Origin: an uncultured Candidatus Pelagibacter sp. | GTDB taxonomy: Bacteria; Pseudomonadota; Alphaproteobacteria; Pelagibacterales; Pelagibacteraceae | Length of the DNA stretch: 64,000 nucleotides | Assembly (NCBI GenBank): GCA_905616395.1 | Contig: CAJQSQ010000021.1 | Coordinates: forward strand, 1-64,000 | Direction of reading: 5' to 3' | Shown: piece by piece, positions 31,575-42,095 of the stretch | Position numbering within the stretch: position 1 is the first letter of the stretch | Layout: each line of letters starts with the position of its first letter | The notes under the pieces: generated by a model | The model's input: the letters and a program-made list of their open reading frames with translations, nothing else | Databases searched by the model: none | What the model was told of the DNA's origin: nothing | Made by a program: the position numbers and the translations under genes

Positions 31575-32381
31575 ATGTTCTCTTTTTTTAAAAAAAAAAA
31601 AATAGTAGCTCATATCAAGCTAAACGGTGTGATTGGTAATGCTGGAAAGTTTAAACAGGGCATAGATTTTGCGGGACAAGAAGAGATTATAGAAAAGGCT
31701 TTTTCACTAAAAAAAGCACAAGTAGTGGCAATTACTATAAATTCACCAGGCGGATCACCTGTACAATCACATTTAATCTATAAATTTATTCGAGCTCAGG
31801 CTAAGAAAAATAAAAAAAAAGTAATAGTATTTGCAGAAGATGTTGCGGCTTCTGGTGGATACTTAATAGCCTGCGCAGGAGATGAAATATATGCTAATTC
31901 AAGCTCAATTATTGGATCTATAGGGGTTATTTATTCATCATTCGGATTTACAGAATTGATTAAAAAAATTGGCGTGGAAAGAAGAGTTCATACTGCTGGA
32001 AAAAATAAAAGTTCACTAGATCCATTTCAAGAAGAGAAGACAGAGGATATCGAGAGACTTAAGAATATTCAATTAGATCTGCATAAAGACTTTATTAAAG
32101 TTGTAGAAGAAAGTAGAGGATCTAAACTTAAAAAAGATGGTATTGAATTATTCTCAGGAGAATTTTGGGCAGGTAGTAAATCAAAAGAACTAGGTCTTAT
32201 TGATGGATTGGGTAATGCTAATGAGATTTTAAAAGAAAAATTTGGTGAAGATGTTGTTATTAAAAAATTTGAAAAACCCAAAGGCTGGTTTAGTAAAAAA
32301 TTTTCTTCTTCTATAAATCAAATGGATCAACTAGCAAATATTTTAGAGGAAAGATCTATCTGGCAAAGATATGGCTTCTAA
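31575..32381 (+). CDS. S49 family (SppA/SohB-like) serine peptidase
   Basis: 268 residues, one protease domain. The nucleophile Ser is in [18 protein letters not shown], and the general-base Lys is probably the one in [14 protein letters not shown] about 55 residues later, the spacing seen in signal-peptide peptidase A. There is no N-terminal membrane helix: the protein starts [16 protein letters not shown] and goes straight into the fold, so it may be cytosolic or peripherally attached through its basic start. Substrate unknown. It overlaps glyQ by 11 bases. Confidence 0.87.
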   Translation: MFSFFKKKKIVAHIKLNGVIGNAGKFKQGIDFAGQEEIIEKAFSLKKAQVVAITINSPGGSPVQSHLIYKFIRAQAKKNKKKVIVFAEDVAASGGYLIACAGDEIYANSSSIIGSIGVIYSSFGFTELIKKIGVERRVHTAGKNKSSLDPFQEEKTEDIERLKNIQLDLHKDFIKVVEESRGSKLKKDGIELFSGEFWAGSKSKELGLIDGLGNANEILKEKFGEDVVIKKFEKPKGWFSKKFSSSINQMDQLANILEERSIWQRYGF

Positions 32382-33255
32382 AGAAAAAATTATAAAACCT
32401 AAATTTCAATCATTTCAAGATACTATTTTGAATCTTCAGAAATATTGGAGTAAACAGGGATGTGTTATTCTTCAACCTTACGATATAGAGGTAGGAGCTG
32501 GTACTTTTCATCCTGCAACAACTTTAAGATCATTGGGTTCTAAACCTTGGAAGACAGCCTATGTTCAGCCATCGAGAAGACCCACAGATGGAAGATATGG
32601 TGAAAATCCAAATAGATTACAACACTATTATCAATTTCAAGTTCTAATAAAACCATCACCAGATAATATTAAAAAACTTTATTTAAATAGTTTGGCTGTA
32701 ATTGGTATTAATCATAAAGAACATGATATCAGATTTGTTGAAGATGATTGGGAAAGTCCAACCTTAGGTGCAGCAGGTTTAGGGTGGGAAGTTTGGTGTG
32801 ATGGAATGGAAATTACACAGTTTACCTATTTTCAGCAAATGGCTGGGCTTGAATGTAAGCCTGTTTCAGTTGAAATTACCTATGGTCTTGAAAGAATTTG
32901 TATGTTCACACAACAAAAGAAAAATGTTTATGATTTATTATGGAATGACGAAGGTGTAAAATATGGCGATGTATTTCTTCAAGCAGAAAAAGAATTTTCA
33001 GCATATAATTTTGAACATGCTAACACAGATAATTTATTTAAAATGTTTGATATGTTTGAGGTTGAGGCAAAATCATTAGTTGAAAAAAAAATTTCACTAC
33101 CTGCATATGATCAATGTTTAAAAGCAAGTCATGTGTTTAATATTTTAGATGCAAGAGGAGTTATAAGTGTTGCTCAAAGGGCTGGATATATAGGGCGTAT
33201 TAGAGACATTACAAAAGCAGTTGCTGAAAGCTGGTTAAACAGCCAAACAGATTAA
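32371..33255 (+). CDS. glyQ: Glycyl-tRNA synthetase alpha subunit
   Basis: 294 residues; catalytic subunit of the bacterial alpha2beta2 Gly[50 protein letters not shown] and [24 protein letters not shown] are family hallmarks. The glyS ATG overlaps its stop by one base. The spacer before the operon is short and shows no glycine-riboswitch structure, although SAR11 is known to use such riboswitches at other genes. Confidence 0.98.
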   Translation: MASKEKIIKPKFQSFQDTILNLQKYWSKQGCVILQPYDIEVGAGTFHPATTLRSLGSKPWKTAYVQPSRRPTDGRYGENPNRLQHYYQFQVLIKPSPDNIKKLYLNSLAVIGINHKEHDIRFVEDDWESPTLGAAGLGWEVWCDGMEITQFTYFQQMAGLECKPVSVEITYGLERICMFTQQKKNVYDLLWNDEGVKYGDVFLQAEKEFSAYNFEHANTDNLFKMFDMFEVEAKSLVEKKISLPAYDQCLKASHVFNILDARGVISVAQRAGYIGRIRDITKAVAESWLNSQTD

Positions 33256-35321
33256 TGTCAGAATTTTTTTTAGAGTTGTTTAGTGAAGAGATACCAGCTG
33301 GTTTACAACAAAATGCGCGTAATACTTTATTGGAAAGCTTTCAAAAACTATTTCAGGAAAAAAAGATCTTATTTAAAAGAAGTTCCTCTTTTTCAACACC
33401 AAATCGTCTTATAATTTTATTTGAGGGCCTGTCTAAAGAAATAATCCAAAAAGCAGAGGAAATAAAAGGGCCAAATATTAATGCTCCAGAAAAAGCTATA
33501 GAAGGGTTTTTAAGGTCAAATCAAATAGATAAAGATGATCTATTTAAAAAAAAGATTGAAAAAGGGGAGTTTTATTTTTTCAAAAAATCTTCAAAAAAAA
33601 TTTATACAATTAATTTACTAGAAGAGCACACACCTTTAATTCTTGATAAACTCCAGTGGAAAAAATCGATGAGATGGGGAGATTATAGACTTAACTGGGC
33701 AAGACCTCTAAAGTCCATCCTTGCTATCTTTGATGATAAAAGTTTAGGTTTTTATTTCCATCATCTAAAATGCTCCAATACAACTTTTATTGATAAAGAA
33801 TTTGAAGAAAAGAAGAAAATATTTAAAGATTTTAAAAGCTATAAAGAATTTTTTAATCAATCAGGAATAATAATAGAACATAATTTAAGAAGAGAATTTA
33901 TTGTTAAGGAATTTGAAAAAATAATTAACAAAAAAAAATTTTACATCGAACCTAATGACAAACTTTTAAATGAAGTTGCAGATATAGTTGAGCAACCTAA
34001 TATTTTAGTATGTAAATTTGATGAAAAATTTTTAAATATACCAAAGGAAATTTTGATAATTACAATGCAATATCATCAAAAATATTTCCCAACCTTTGAT
34101 AAAAAAGGGAAAATCACAAACGAATTCTTAGTGGTGGCAAATAATAAAGATACAGAAGGTTATATAAAATTAGGCAATGAAAGAGTTGTGGAAGCAAGAC
34201 TTAGTGATGCTCAATTTTTTTGGGAAAAAAATAAATCTCAAAACTTAGTTAAACAAGTATCAAAATTAAAAACTATAAGTTATTTTAAAGGCCTTGGATC
34301 TTATTTTGATAAAATTCAAAGAATGAGAAAACTTGGAGGAATGATTTCAGATGAGCTGTTAATTAGTAAGGATCAAGTTGAATTATCAGCATCAATTTGT
34401 AAAGTTGATTTAATCTCAGATTTAGTTGGGGAATTTCCTGAACTGCAAGGAATCATGGGTGGATATTTTGCTGAGGCTCAAGGTTTTGATAAAGAAATAG
34501 CTTTAGCGGTGAGTGAACATTATTTACCCACAGGTCTTAATAGCAAAACACCAAAAAAGCCATTTAGTATTGCCTTAGCTTTAACAGATAAGTTAGACAC
34601 TTTGGTGGGTTTTTTTGGAATAAATCAAAAACCAACCAGCTCAAAAGATCCTTATGCGTTAAGAAGATCAGCATTAGGAGTTATAAAATTATTAATTGAT
34701 AACAATAAGGAATTCAAAATTAAAGACTTAATTAGTTATTCAACTTCGCTGCATAGAGACCAAGGTTTTGAGTTACCAAATAATTTATCACAAAATGAAT
34801 TAGCAGAATTTTTAATGGATAGACTGAAGTATTATATGAAAGAAAAAAAAATTAGGGGCGATATTACAGAAGCTGCCATTAACTCATATGGAATAGACCA
34901 TGTTAATAAAATATACAAAAAAGCTTCAATCTTAAATAACGTAATAAAAAAAGAAATTGGTGAAGATATAATGGCTAGTTACAAAAGAGCATCAAGCATA
35001 CTAGAAAGTGAATTAAAAAATAATGATCTAGAATTGTCAAATACAACTGACCCTGGTATTTTTAAAAATGACTATGAGAAAAAATTACTAAAAAAGATTA
35101 ATGAATTAAGGAAATATTTTACAAACATAAATAAGGATGAAAATTATATAGAATCCCTTACAAATTTAGCAGAAGCTAAAAAAGTGATTTTTGATTTTTT
35201 TGACAATGTAAAGGTTAACGATGAAGATAGAAGTATTAAAAAAAACAGATTGGAACTTTTGCAAATGTTATGTAGAACATTTAATAATTACATTAACTTT
35301 TCAAATATTGAGACCAAATAG
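33255..35321 (+). CDS. glyS: Glycyl-tRNA synthetase beta subunit
   Basis: 688 residues, standard for GlyS. N-terminal FLELFSEEIPAGLQQNAR, a WARPLKSILAIFDD segment in the B3/B4-like region, then the HD-like core (QYHQKYFPTFD, GYFAEAQGFDKEIALAVSEHYLP) and the C-terminal anticodon-binding DALR-like domain (VNDEDRSIKKNRLELLQML). It overlaps glyQ by one base and the ppdK GTG start by one base. Confidence 0.97.
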   Translation: MSEFFLELFSEEIPAGLQQNARNTLLESFQKLFQEKKILFKRSSSFSTPNRLIILFEGLSKEIIQKAEEIKGPNINAPEKAIEGFLRSNQIDKDDLFKKKIEKGEFYFFKKSSKKIYTINLLEEHTPLILDKLQWKKSMRWGDYRLNWARPLKSILAIFDDKSLGFYFHHLKCSNTTFIDKEFEEKKKIFKDFKSYKEFFNQSGIIIEHNLRREFIVKEFEKIINKKKFYIEPNDKLLNEVADIVEQPNILVCKFDEKFLNIPKEILIITMQYHQKYFPTFDKKGKITNEFLVVANNKDTEGYIKLGNERVVEARLSDAQFFWEKNKSQNLVKQVSKLKTISYFKGLGSYFDKIQRMRKLGGMISDELLISKDQVELSASICKVDLISDLVGEFPELQGIMGGYFAEAQGFDKEIALAVSEHYLPTGLNSKTPKKPFSIALALTDKLDTLVGFFGINQKPTSSKDPYALRRSALGVIKLLIDNNKEFKIKDLISYSTSLHRDQGFELPNNLSQNELAEFLMDRLKYYMKEKKIRGDITEAAINSYGIDHVNKIYKKASILNNVIKKEIGEDIMASYKRASSILESELKNNDLELSNTTDPGIFKNDYEKKLLKKINELRKYFTNINKDENYIESLTNLAEAKKVIFDFFDNVKVNDEDRSIKKNRLELLQMLCRTFNNYINFSNIETK

Positions 35322-37984
35322 TGAATAAATTAATCTTAAACTTTAAATCTAAAGACTCAAAAAAGATAAAAAACCCAAAACATTTTTTGGGTGGAAAAGG
35401 TGCTAACCTCTCTGAAATGGGCAGAATTGGTTTGCCTGTTCCTCCAGGATTTACTATTTCAACTAAAGTATGTGAATTATTTTACAAAGATAAAAAAAAA
35501 TTAAATTCACAAATAGTCAATACTGTAAAAAAAGAATTAAAAGCTATTGAAAAGGATGTTGGTAAAAAATTTGGAGATTTAAAAAACCCGTTACTATTAT
35601 CTGTTAGATCTGGTGCTAGAGTTTCTATGCCTGGAATGATGGATACTATTTTAAATTTAGGCTTAAATGATAAAACTGTAATCGCACTTTCAAACAAAAC
35701 TTCTAATGTGAGATTTGCAAAAGATAGTTATAGAAGATTTATCCAAATGTATGGGAATGTTGTAATGGGAGTTGAAAGTTATCATTTTGAGGAATTGATA
35801 GAAAATTACAAATTAACCAAAGGTGTTCTTCTAGATACAGATCTAGATGCAGATGATTGGGAAGGTTTAATAAATGATTTTAAAAAAGTTGTTAAAGATC
35901 AAACTAAAAAAGAATTTCCACAAAATGTTCATGAGCAACTGTTTGGTGCAATTAGTGCGGTGTTTCTATCCTGGGAAAGTAATAGAGCAAAAGTTTATAG
36001 AAAATTAAATCAAATTCCTGCTGAATGGGGAACTGCAGTTAACGTTCAATCTATGGTATTTGGCAATATGGGTGATGATTGTGCAACTGGAGTAGTTTTT
36101 ACAAGGAACCCATCTGACGGTGTTAATGAGGTTTATGGAGAATATTTAATTAATGCACAAGGAGAGGACGTTGTGGCAGGAACAAGAACTCCTCAATATA
36201 TTACCAAAAAAGCAAGAAAAGATGCAAAAGCAAAAGAGGCTTCGATGGAAGAATCTATGCCAAAAGTATTCAAGCAATTAGATAAAATTTTAACAGTTTT
36301 AGAAAAACATTATAAAGACATGCAGGATGTGGAATTTACAGTTGAGAATAATAAATTATGGATGCTACAGACAAGGTCGGGCAAAAGAACTTCAAAATCT
36401 GCAGTAAGGATTGCGGTAGATATGGTTAAAGAAAAATTAATTTCTAAAAAAGAAGCAGTTATGAGAATAGACCCAGCATCTTTGGATACTTTATTGCACC
36501 CCACGTTAGATGAAAAAAGTTCTGTAAATGTTATAGCAAAAGGGCTGCCAGCTTCTCCTGGTGCTGCAAGTGGTAAAGTTGTTTTTTCTTCAGAAGAGGC
36601 TGAGAGACTAAATGATATGATGCAAAATACTATTTTGGTAAGAGTTGAAACATCACCAGAAGATATCCATGGAATGCACGCTGCTAAAGGAGTTTTAACT
36701 GCAAGAGGAGGAATGACTAGTCATGCTGCAGTTGTTGCAAGGGGCATGGGCAGACCTTGTGTATCAGGCTCAAGTGAAATTGATATTAACTATGAAACTA
36801 AAATTTTTAAAACATCTTCCATTGAAGTAAAAGAGGGTGACATCATTACAATAGATGGTTCTACAGGTAGAATTATTTTAGGAGAAGTACCAACAGTTAA
36901 ACCAGAAATCTCTGGATATTTTTCAAAACTAATGAGTTGGGCGGATGGATTTAGAAAACTAAAAGTTAGAACTAACTCTGAAACACCGCTAGATACAAAA
37001 ACAGCAAGAGATTTTGGGGCTGAAGGCATTGGTCTTTGTCGAACCGAACATATGTTTTTTGATGAGGAAAGAATTTTATCAGTCAGAGAGATGATTTTAT
37101 CCAAAACAATAGAAGATAGAAGTAAAGCTTTAGAAAAGCTTTTACCCCATCAAAAAAAAGATTTTATAGAAATATTTAAGATTATGAATGGTCTCCCAGT
37201 TACTGTAAGATTACTAGATCCACCGCTACACGAATTTCTTCCTAGAACTGAAAAAGAAATTAATGATGTTGCAAAAGTTGTAGGTCTTCCTTTAAAAGAA
37301 ATTGAATCTAGAATTAATGAGCTACATGAACAAAATCCCATGCTTGGTCATAGAGGTTGTAGATTAGGGATTTCATTCCCAGAAATTTATGAAATGCAGT
37401 GTAGAGCAATTTTTGAAGCTCTATCAGAACTTAAAATTAAAAAAATTAAATCAGCATTTCCAGAAATTATGATTCCACTAGTTTCGACAGAGGCTGAGAT
37501 TAGAATAATGAAGGACTTAGTTAATAGGGTTGCTAAAGAAGTTCAAAAAGATAAAAAAGTTAAAGTTGATTACATAGTTGGAACTATGATTGAGTTACCT
37601 AGAGCAGCTATTAAAGCAGATGATATAGCAAAGCATGCTGAATTCTTTAGTTTTGGTACCAATGACTTAACTCAAACAACATTTGGTTTAAGTAGGGACG
37701 ATAGTGGTAAATTTTTAAATGATTATCTTGATAATAAGATTTTTTCTATAGACCCATTTATCTCCATAGATGATGGTGTGGGTGATTTAATAGAAATTGC
37801 AGTTGAAAAAGGAAGAAAAACAAATAAAAAAATTAAACTTGGAATTTGTGGAGAGCATGGTGGTGATCCTAAAAGTATTCACTTCTGTGCAAATGCAGGT
37901 TTAGATTACGTTTCTTGCTCACCATATAGAGTTCCAATAGCAAGATTGGCTGCTGCACAAGCAGAGCTTTCTAAAAAAAATTAA
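35321..37984 (+). CDS. ppdK: Pyruvate phosphate dikinase
   Basis: 887 residues, GTG start. Interconverts pyruvate, ATP and Pi with PEP, AMP and PPi. The ATP-grasp domain begins FLGGKGANLSEMGRIGLPVPPG; the swivelling phosphohistidine domain has GGMTSHAAVVARGMGRPCVSG with the catalytic His; the C-terminal PEP/pyruvate barrel has LGHRGCRLGISFPEIYEMQ and FFSFGTNDLTQTTFG plus the Cys in GICGEHGGD. The glyS-ppdK order recurs in alphaproteobacteria. With fba-pgk-gap it would allow reversible PEP formation. Its stop overlaps nadC (TTAA at 37981-37984). Confidence 0.98.
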   Translation: MNKLILNFKSKDSKKIKNPKHFLGGKGANLSEMGRIGLPVPPGFTISTKVCELFYKDKKKLNSQIVNTVKKELKAIEKDVGKKFGDLKNPLLLSVRSGARVSMPGMMDTILNLGLNDKTVIALSNKTSNVRFAKDSYRRFIQMYGNVVMGVESYHFEELIENYKLTKGVLLDTDLDADDWEGLINDFKKVVKDQTKKEFPQNVHEQLFGAISAVFLSWESNRAKVYRKLNQIPAEWGTAVNVQSMVFGNMGDDCATGVVFTRNPSDGVNEVYGEYLINAQGEDVVAGTRTPQYITKKARKDAKAKEASMEESMPKVFKQLDKILTVLEKHYKDMQDVEFTVENNKLWMLQTRSGKRTSKSAVRIAVDMVKEKLISKKEAVMRIDPASLDTLLHPTLDEKSSVNVIAKGLPASPGAASGKVVFSSEEAERLNDMMQNTILVRVETSPEDIHGMHAAKGVLTARGGMTSHAAVVARGMGRPCVSGSSEIDINYETKIFKTSSIEVKEGDIITIDGSTGRIILGEVPTVKPEISGYFSKLMSWADGFRKLKVRTNSETPLDTKTARDFGAEGIGLCRTEHMFFDEERILSVREMILSKTIEDRSKALEKLLPHQKKDFIEIFKIMNGLPVTVRLLDPPLHEFLPRTEKEINDVAKVVGLPLKEIESRINELHEQNPMLGHRGCRLGISFPEIYEMQCRAIFEALSELKIKKIKSAFPEIMIPLVSTEAEIRIMKDLVNRVAKEVQKDKKVKVDYIVGTMIELPRAAIKADDIAKHAEFFSFGTNDLTQTTFGLSRDDSGKFLNDYLDNKIFSIDPFISIDDGVGDLIEIAVEKGRKTNKKIKLGICGEHGGDPKSIHFCANAGLDYVSCSPYRVPIARLAAAQAELSKKN

Positions 37985-38814
37985 ATTTCTAATTTAAAAT
38001 CTATAGCAGGCACACTATGAGTGATGCTACCAATAGAAATTCTATCAACACCAGTTGCTGCAATTTTTTTAACTGATTTTAGGGTTACATTTCCAGAAGC
38101 TTCAGTTTCGTAATATTTTTTGACTATTTTGACGCCTGCCTTAAGTGTTTTATTATTCATATTGTCAAACAAAACAGTATTAAATTTTAAACCCATTATT
38201 TGTTTGAGTTGATTTAAATTATCAACTTCTACTGTGATTTTTTTTCCTTTTTTATCTTTGATTGCAAGAGATACTAAAGTTTTAATATCAGAGCTTGCAA
38301 TGTGATTGTCTTTAATAAGAAATTCATCACTTAAGTTAAACCTATGGTTTGTACCACCACCTAACTTTACGGCATATTTTTGTATTACCCTTAAGGTTGG
38401 AATCGTTTTTCTAGTACAGCAAATTTTACATTTTTTATTAACCAATTTAACAAATTGATTAGTTTTGGTGGCAATTCCAGAGATATGACTCATAAAATTT
38501 AAAGCAACTCTTTCGCCAACTAGAATATTTTCAGCCTTACCCTCAATTATAGCTATTATATCATTCTTATTAATTATGGAGCCTTCTTTTTTTTTAATAA
38601 TAAATCTAATCTTATTATCTATTAATTTAAATGTTTGTTTTGCAAATTCTAATCCAGCTATAATAGCTTGTTGGTTAGAAATTAATTTAACTTTTATTAT
38701 CTTATTATTTTTAACTAAGTTTGAAGTAATATCACCAGAAGGGTACAGATCTTCATTTAAGGCAAGCTTTACAACATTCTTGATATAATAATTGCTTAAT
38801 TTAATTTGAGACAC
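37981..38814 (-). CDS. nadC: Nicotinate-nucleotide pyrophosphorylase (carboxylating)
   Basis: 277 residues; quinolinate phosphoribosyltransferase making nicotinate mononucleotide. LNEDLYPSGDITS, GERVALNFMSHISGIAT, TRKTIPTLRVIQKYAVKLGGGTNHRFNLSD and ASGNVTL with C-terminal GVDRISIGSITHS are characteristic. Five bases after nadA. nadB is not adjacent, so the source of iminoaspartate is not visible. Confidence 0.96.
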   Translation of the reverse strand: MSQIKLSNYYIKNVVKLALNEDLYPSGDITSNLVKNNKIIKVKLISNQQAIIAGLEFAKQTFKLIDNKIRFIIKKKEGSIINKNDIIAIIEGKAENILVGERVALNFMSHISGIATKTNQFVKLVNKKCKICCTRKTIPTLRVIQKYAVKLGGGTNHRFNLSDEFLIKDNHIASSDIKTLVSLAIKDKKGKKITVEVDNLNQLKQIMGLKFNTVLFDNMNNKTLKAGVKIVKKYYETEASGNVTLKSVKKIAATGVDRISIGSITHSVPAIDFKLEI

Positions 38815-38819
38815 TTTTA

Positions 38820-39824
38820 TTATCTACCGATCGCAACCATTCTTTCAACAGGAATTCTTGCTTTTTCTATTGTTTCTTTATCCATTATGATTTCACCAGT
38901 TTCATTTTCTAGGCAATCTAAAATTTTTGGTAATGTAATTTTTTTCATATGAGGACAAAGGTTACATGGTCTAATAAATTCTACATTTGGGTTTTCTACT
39001 TGAATATTATCACTCATTGAACATTCAGTAACCATCATAACTTTTTTAGGTTGATTGTCCTTAACATATTTAATCATCCCACCAGTTGATCCAGCAAAGT
39101 CACTTGCTTTAATTACGTCAGGGGGACATTCTGGATGAGCTATTATTTTAATACCAGGGTTTTTTGCTCTAATATCATGTATTTCTTTTTCAGTGAACTG
39201 GTCATGAACCATACAAATACCTTTCCAAGCAATAATTTCAACTTCAGTTTGCGAAGCAACATATTTTGCTAAGTATTCATCGGGTAAAAAAATAACTTTT
39301 TTAACACCAAGAGATTCTACAATTTTGACTGCATTTGCAGATGTGCAACAAATATCAGTTTCAGCTTTCACATCCGCAGAAGTATTTACATACGAGATAA
39401 CAGGCACACCTGGATATTTTTCTTTTAATAATCTTACATCTTTACCTGTGATTGATGATGATAAAGAACAACCAGCAGTCATGTCAGGAAGTAAAACTTT
39501 TTTTCCAGGGCTCATCAACTTAGATGTTTCGGCCATGAAGTGAACCCCTGCCATCAGAATAATATCAGCCTCAGTTTTTGAAGCCTCAATTGCAAGAGCT
39601 AACGAGTCAGCAGCGACATCTGCAATACCATGATAAATTTCTGGAGTTTGATAATTGTGAGCAAGTATAATTGCATTTTTTTCTTTTTTTAATTGATTAA
39701 TTCTGTGAATATAAGGAGCATGAATTGACCACTCAATCTCAGGCATAACCTTTGAGATTTTTTGATAAATAGGATCAGTTGCTATTCTTACTTCTTGTGT
39801 AAATTCCATGTCAAAACTTATCAA
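38820..39824 (-). CDS. nadA: Quinolinate synthase
   Basis: 334 residues; 4Fe-4S enzyme condensing iminoaspartate with dihydroxyacetone phosphate. ILAHNYQTPEIY, ADSLALAIEAS, LLPDMTAGCSLSS, HPECPPDV, GSTGGMIKYV and the CNLCPHMKKITL cluster region are present; the three cluster cysteines are plausibly those in AGCSLS, ECSMSD and CNLCPHM. The start could be this ATG or codon 6. It is transcribed with nadC and is the first of the pair. Confidence 0.96.
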   Translation of the reverse strand: MISFDMEFTQEVRIATDPIYQKISKVMPEIEWSIHAPYIHRINQLKKEKNAIILAHNYQTPEIYHGIADVAADSLALAIEASKTEADIILMAGVHFMAETSKLMSPGKKVLLPDMTAGCSLSSSITGKDVRLLKEKYPGVPVISYVNTSADVKAETDICCTSANAVKIVESLGVKKVIFLPDEYLAKYVASQTEVEIIAWKGICMVHDQFTEKEIHDIRAKNPGIKIIAHPECPPDVIKASDFAGSTGGMIKYVKDNQPKKVMMVTECSMSDNIQVENPNVEFIRPCNLCPHMKKITLPKILDCLENETGEIIMDKETIEKARIPVERMVAIGR

Positions 39825-39862
39825 TTAGGTTAATACTTGTCATTCCTTATTATGCCACACTA

Positions 39863-40747
39863 CTATATCCAACTAGGTAGTTTTATTCTTAAAACTGCAT
39901 TTTCACTTTTTAATTCACTACCTTCCTTGAAGTTTTCATCTAGATATTTAATCAATGCAAAAGGATATTTGTCATCGATCAATACTTTGCCTATTTCAAT
40001 ATCATTAGCATAAATTGAAGCACCCTCAGTTAATTTTCCACTGATTAATTGTATCGGTAATAATCTTTTAGAAAGCTTATTCTTTAATTTTATTCTAGCT
40101 GTATTTTCTTGACCTACATAACAACCTTTTTTAAAATCTATTCCATTTAACTCTTCAAAATTACACTCAATACCAAATAATTTATTTTGTAATTTGTTCA
40201 TATTTTTTTGAGCAATTCCCAACTGATGACTTAACTGATAATATTCATCTATTGGTGAGTCTTTTAATTCTAGCTTCTTTAAAGATAGGTAAAGCTTTTC
40301 TAAATTGATGATAAGTCTTGCACCTAGATCTTTATTTCTTGGGTCTAGTAAAATAGGGTCTTCTCTATATTTGATTGTATACCCAGGTGCATCTTTCGCA
40401 CATTTAAATTTTAAAAATTTTTCTCTATTAAATGCTGCTACAACAAATTCGTTACTTAAATTCATGATTTCAACTTTAGATCTAAGTTTATATATGCTTA
40501 GTTGTTTAAAAAGTGCTTCTGTTTGAGACTTTTCACAATCTATGAAGTAGCCAGACTTATGTTTTACAATAATAAATGCAAATAGAAACTTTCCTTGAGG
40601 ACTTAACAGTGATGCAAAACAACTATTATCTTCATTAACCCTATTAATGTCATTACTAATCATGTTCTGTAGAAATTCTTCAGCATCTGCTCCGTTTATG
40701 TAGAGAATACCTCTGTCTTCTAAAATATATACATTTTGAATATTCAT
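39863..40747 (-). CDS. ygfZ: Folate-binding protein YgfZ (CAF17/GcvT-like)
   Basis: 294 residues related to the GcvT fold. The family signature KGCYVGQENTARIKLKNK near residue 210-228 carries the conserved cysteine. YgfZ/Iba57 binds tetrahydrofolate and supports assembly or repair of 4Fe-4S clusters in proteins such as MiaB and biotin synthase; 4Fe-4S quinolinate synthase is encoded next door at 38820. It is divergent from pyrC. Confidence 0.9.
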   Translation of the reverse strand: MNIQNVYILEDRGILYINGADAEEFLQNMISNDINRVNEDNSCFASLLSPQGKFLFAFIIVKHKSGYFIDCEKSQTEALFKQLSIYKLRSKVEIMNLSNEFVVAAFNREKFLKFKCAKDAPGYTIKYREDPILLDPRNKDLGARLIINLEKLYLSLKKLELKDSPIDEYYQLSHQLGIAQKNMNKLQNKLFGIECNFEELNGIDFKKGCYVGQENTARIKLKNKLSKRLLPIQLISGKLTEGASIYANDIEIGKVLIDDKYPFALIKYLDENFKEGSELKSENAVLRIKLPSWI

Positions 40748-40749
40748 AA

Positions 40750-40776
40750 TTGATTGATGTCTGAATTTAATATAAT
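40750..40776 (+). promoter_or_regulatory. Possible promoter of pyrC
   Basis: TTGATT at 40750-40755 and a perfect TATAAT at 40771-40776, 15 bases apart (short), 14 bases ahead of the pyrC ATG. The -10 is convincing; the -35 is less so. Confidence 0.42.
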
Positions 40777-40790
40777 TACTTTTTTCATAA

Positions 40791-42095
40791 ATGTTAGATC
40801 TAATAATTAAAAATGGTTCATGCTACATAGATAAAGATCTTAAAGATCAAAATATTGCAATTAAAGATGGTAAAATTATAGAAATTGGTAAAATTGACAG
40901 TGAGGCCAAAGAAGTTTTTGACGCTAAAGGACTAACAGTTTTACCTGGGTGCATTGATACTCAAACTCATTTTAGAGAACCTGGATCAACAGATACAGAA
41001 GACCTTCATACAGGAAGTAGAGCAGCAATTGCCGGTGGAATAACCAGTGTCTTTGAGATGCCAAACACTAACCCTCCAACTTCCAATAAAATAGAATTTC
41101 AAAAGAAATTAGATCTCGCAAAAAATAGAATGTATTGCAACTATGCTTTTTATTTTGGGGCCACACCAGATAATGCTACTGAATTGGCAGAGCTAAAAGA
41201 TTTAGAAGGATGTTGCGGAATTAAACTCTTTGCAGGCTCCTCAACTGGAAATTTATTAGTCCAATTTGAAGAAGATATTGAAAAAGTATTCAAAAGTGCC
41301 TCAAAAGTTGTTTCAGTTCATTCTGAAGATGAAGAAATTTTAAATATGAACAAAAAATTAATCAAAGAAGGGGACGTTCATTCACATCCAATTTGGAGAA
41401 GTGAAGAATGTGCAATTTCATCAACTAGAAGAATTGTAAGAATAGCCGAAAGATATAAAAAAAAAGCACACATTCTTCATGTAACAACAAAACAAGAGAT
41501 TGATTTTTTATCACAACATAAAGGAAATATTACATTTGAGATTACACCTCAGCACCTAACAATATATGCGCCAAATTGTTATGATAAACTTGGAACTTAT
41601 GCTCAAATGAATCCTCCTTTAAGAGATAAGTCTCATTATGATAGATTATGGTATGGGGTAAAAAATAATCTTAACGATACAATTGGGTCTGATCACGCAC
41701 CTCACTTAAAAGAAAACAAAGAAAAAACATATCCAAATTCACCATCTGGAATGCCTGGTGTTCAAACACTACTCCCAGTTATGTTAAATCATGTTAACGA
41801 TGGAAAATTAAACTTAGAGCAATTAATTAATTCTATATGTGAAAATCCAGTAAAAATTTTTGGAATCAAAAATAAAGGTTTTATTAAAGAGGGTTTAGAT
41901 GCTGATTTTACAATTGTAGATATGAATAAAAAAATATTAATTAAAAATGAAAATATTGAAAGCAAATGTGGTTGGTCACCTTTTGATGGGTATGAATTTA
42001 CGGGAACACCAGTATCAACAATTATTGGTGGTCAAATTAAAATGAGAGATGGTAAAATTTTAGGTGAACCTGAGGGTAAGCCTTTAAAGTTTTAA
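40791..42095 (+). CDS. pyrC: Dihydroorotase
   Basis: 434-residue class I dihydroorotase of the amidohydrolase superfamily. LPGCIDTQTHFREPGSTDTED supplies the first two zinc histidines; the residue that is carboxylated Lys in many relatives falls in the GCCGIKLFAGSSTG segment; further ligands lie in VSVHSEDEE, HILHVTT and IGSDHAPHLKENK. It closes the carbamoyl aspartate ring in pyrimidine synthesis. The stop overlaps that of the SMR gene (TTAA at 42092-42095). Confidence 0.94.
   Translation: MLDLIIKNGSCYIDKDLKDQNIAIKDGKIIEIGKIDSEAKEVFDAKGLTVLPGCIDTQTHFREPGSTDTEDLHTGSRAAIAGGITSVFEMPNTNPPTSNKIEFQKKLDLAKNRMYCNYAFYFGATPDNATELAELKDLEGCCGIKLFAGSSTGNLLVQFEEDIEKVFKSASKVVSVHSEDEEILNMNKKLIKEGDVHSHPIWRSEECAISSTRRIVRIAERYKKKAHILHVTTKQEIDFLSQHKGNITFEITPQHLTIYAPNCYDKLGTYAQMNPPLRDKSHYDRLWYGVKNNLNDTIGSDHAPHLKENKEKTYPNSPSGMPGVQTLLPVMLNHVNDGKLNLEQLINSICENPVKIFGIKNKGFIKEGLDADFTIVDMNKKILIKNENIESKCGWSPFDGYEFTGTPVSTIIGGQIKMRDGKILGEPEGKPLKF

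Noticed and set aside
32281..32371. Glycine riboswitch upstream of glyQ
   Set aside because: The upstream bases are coding sequence of the S49 peptidase and show no tandem aptamer; none of the spacers in the window does either.
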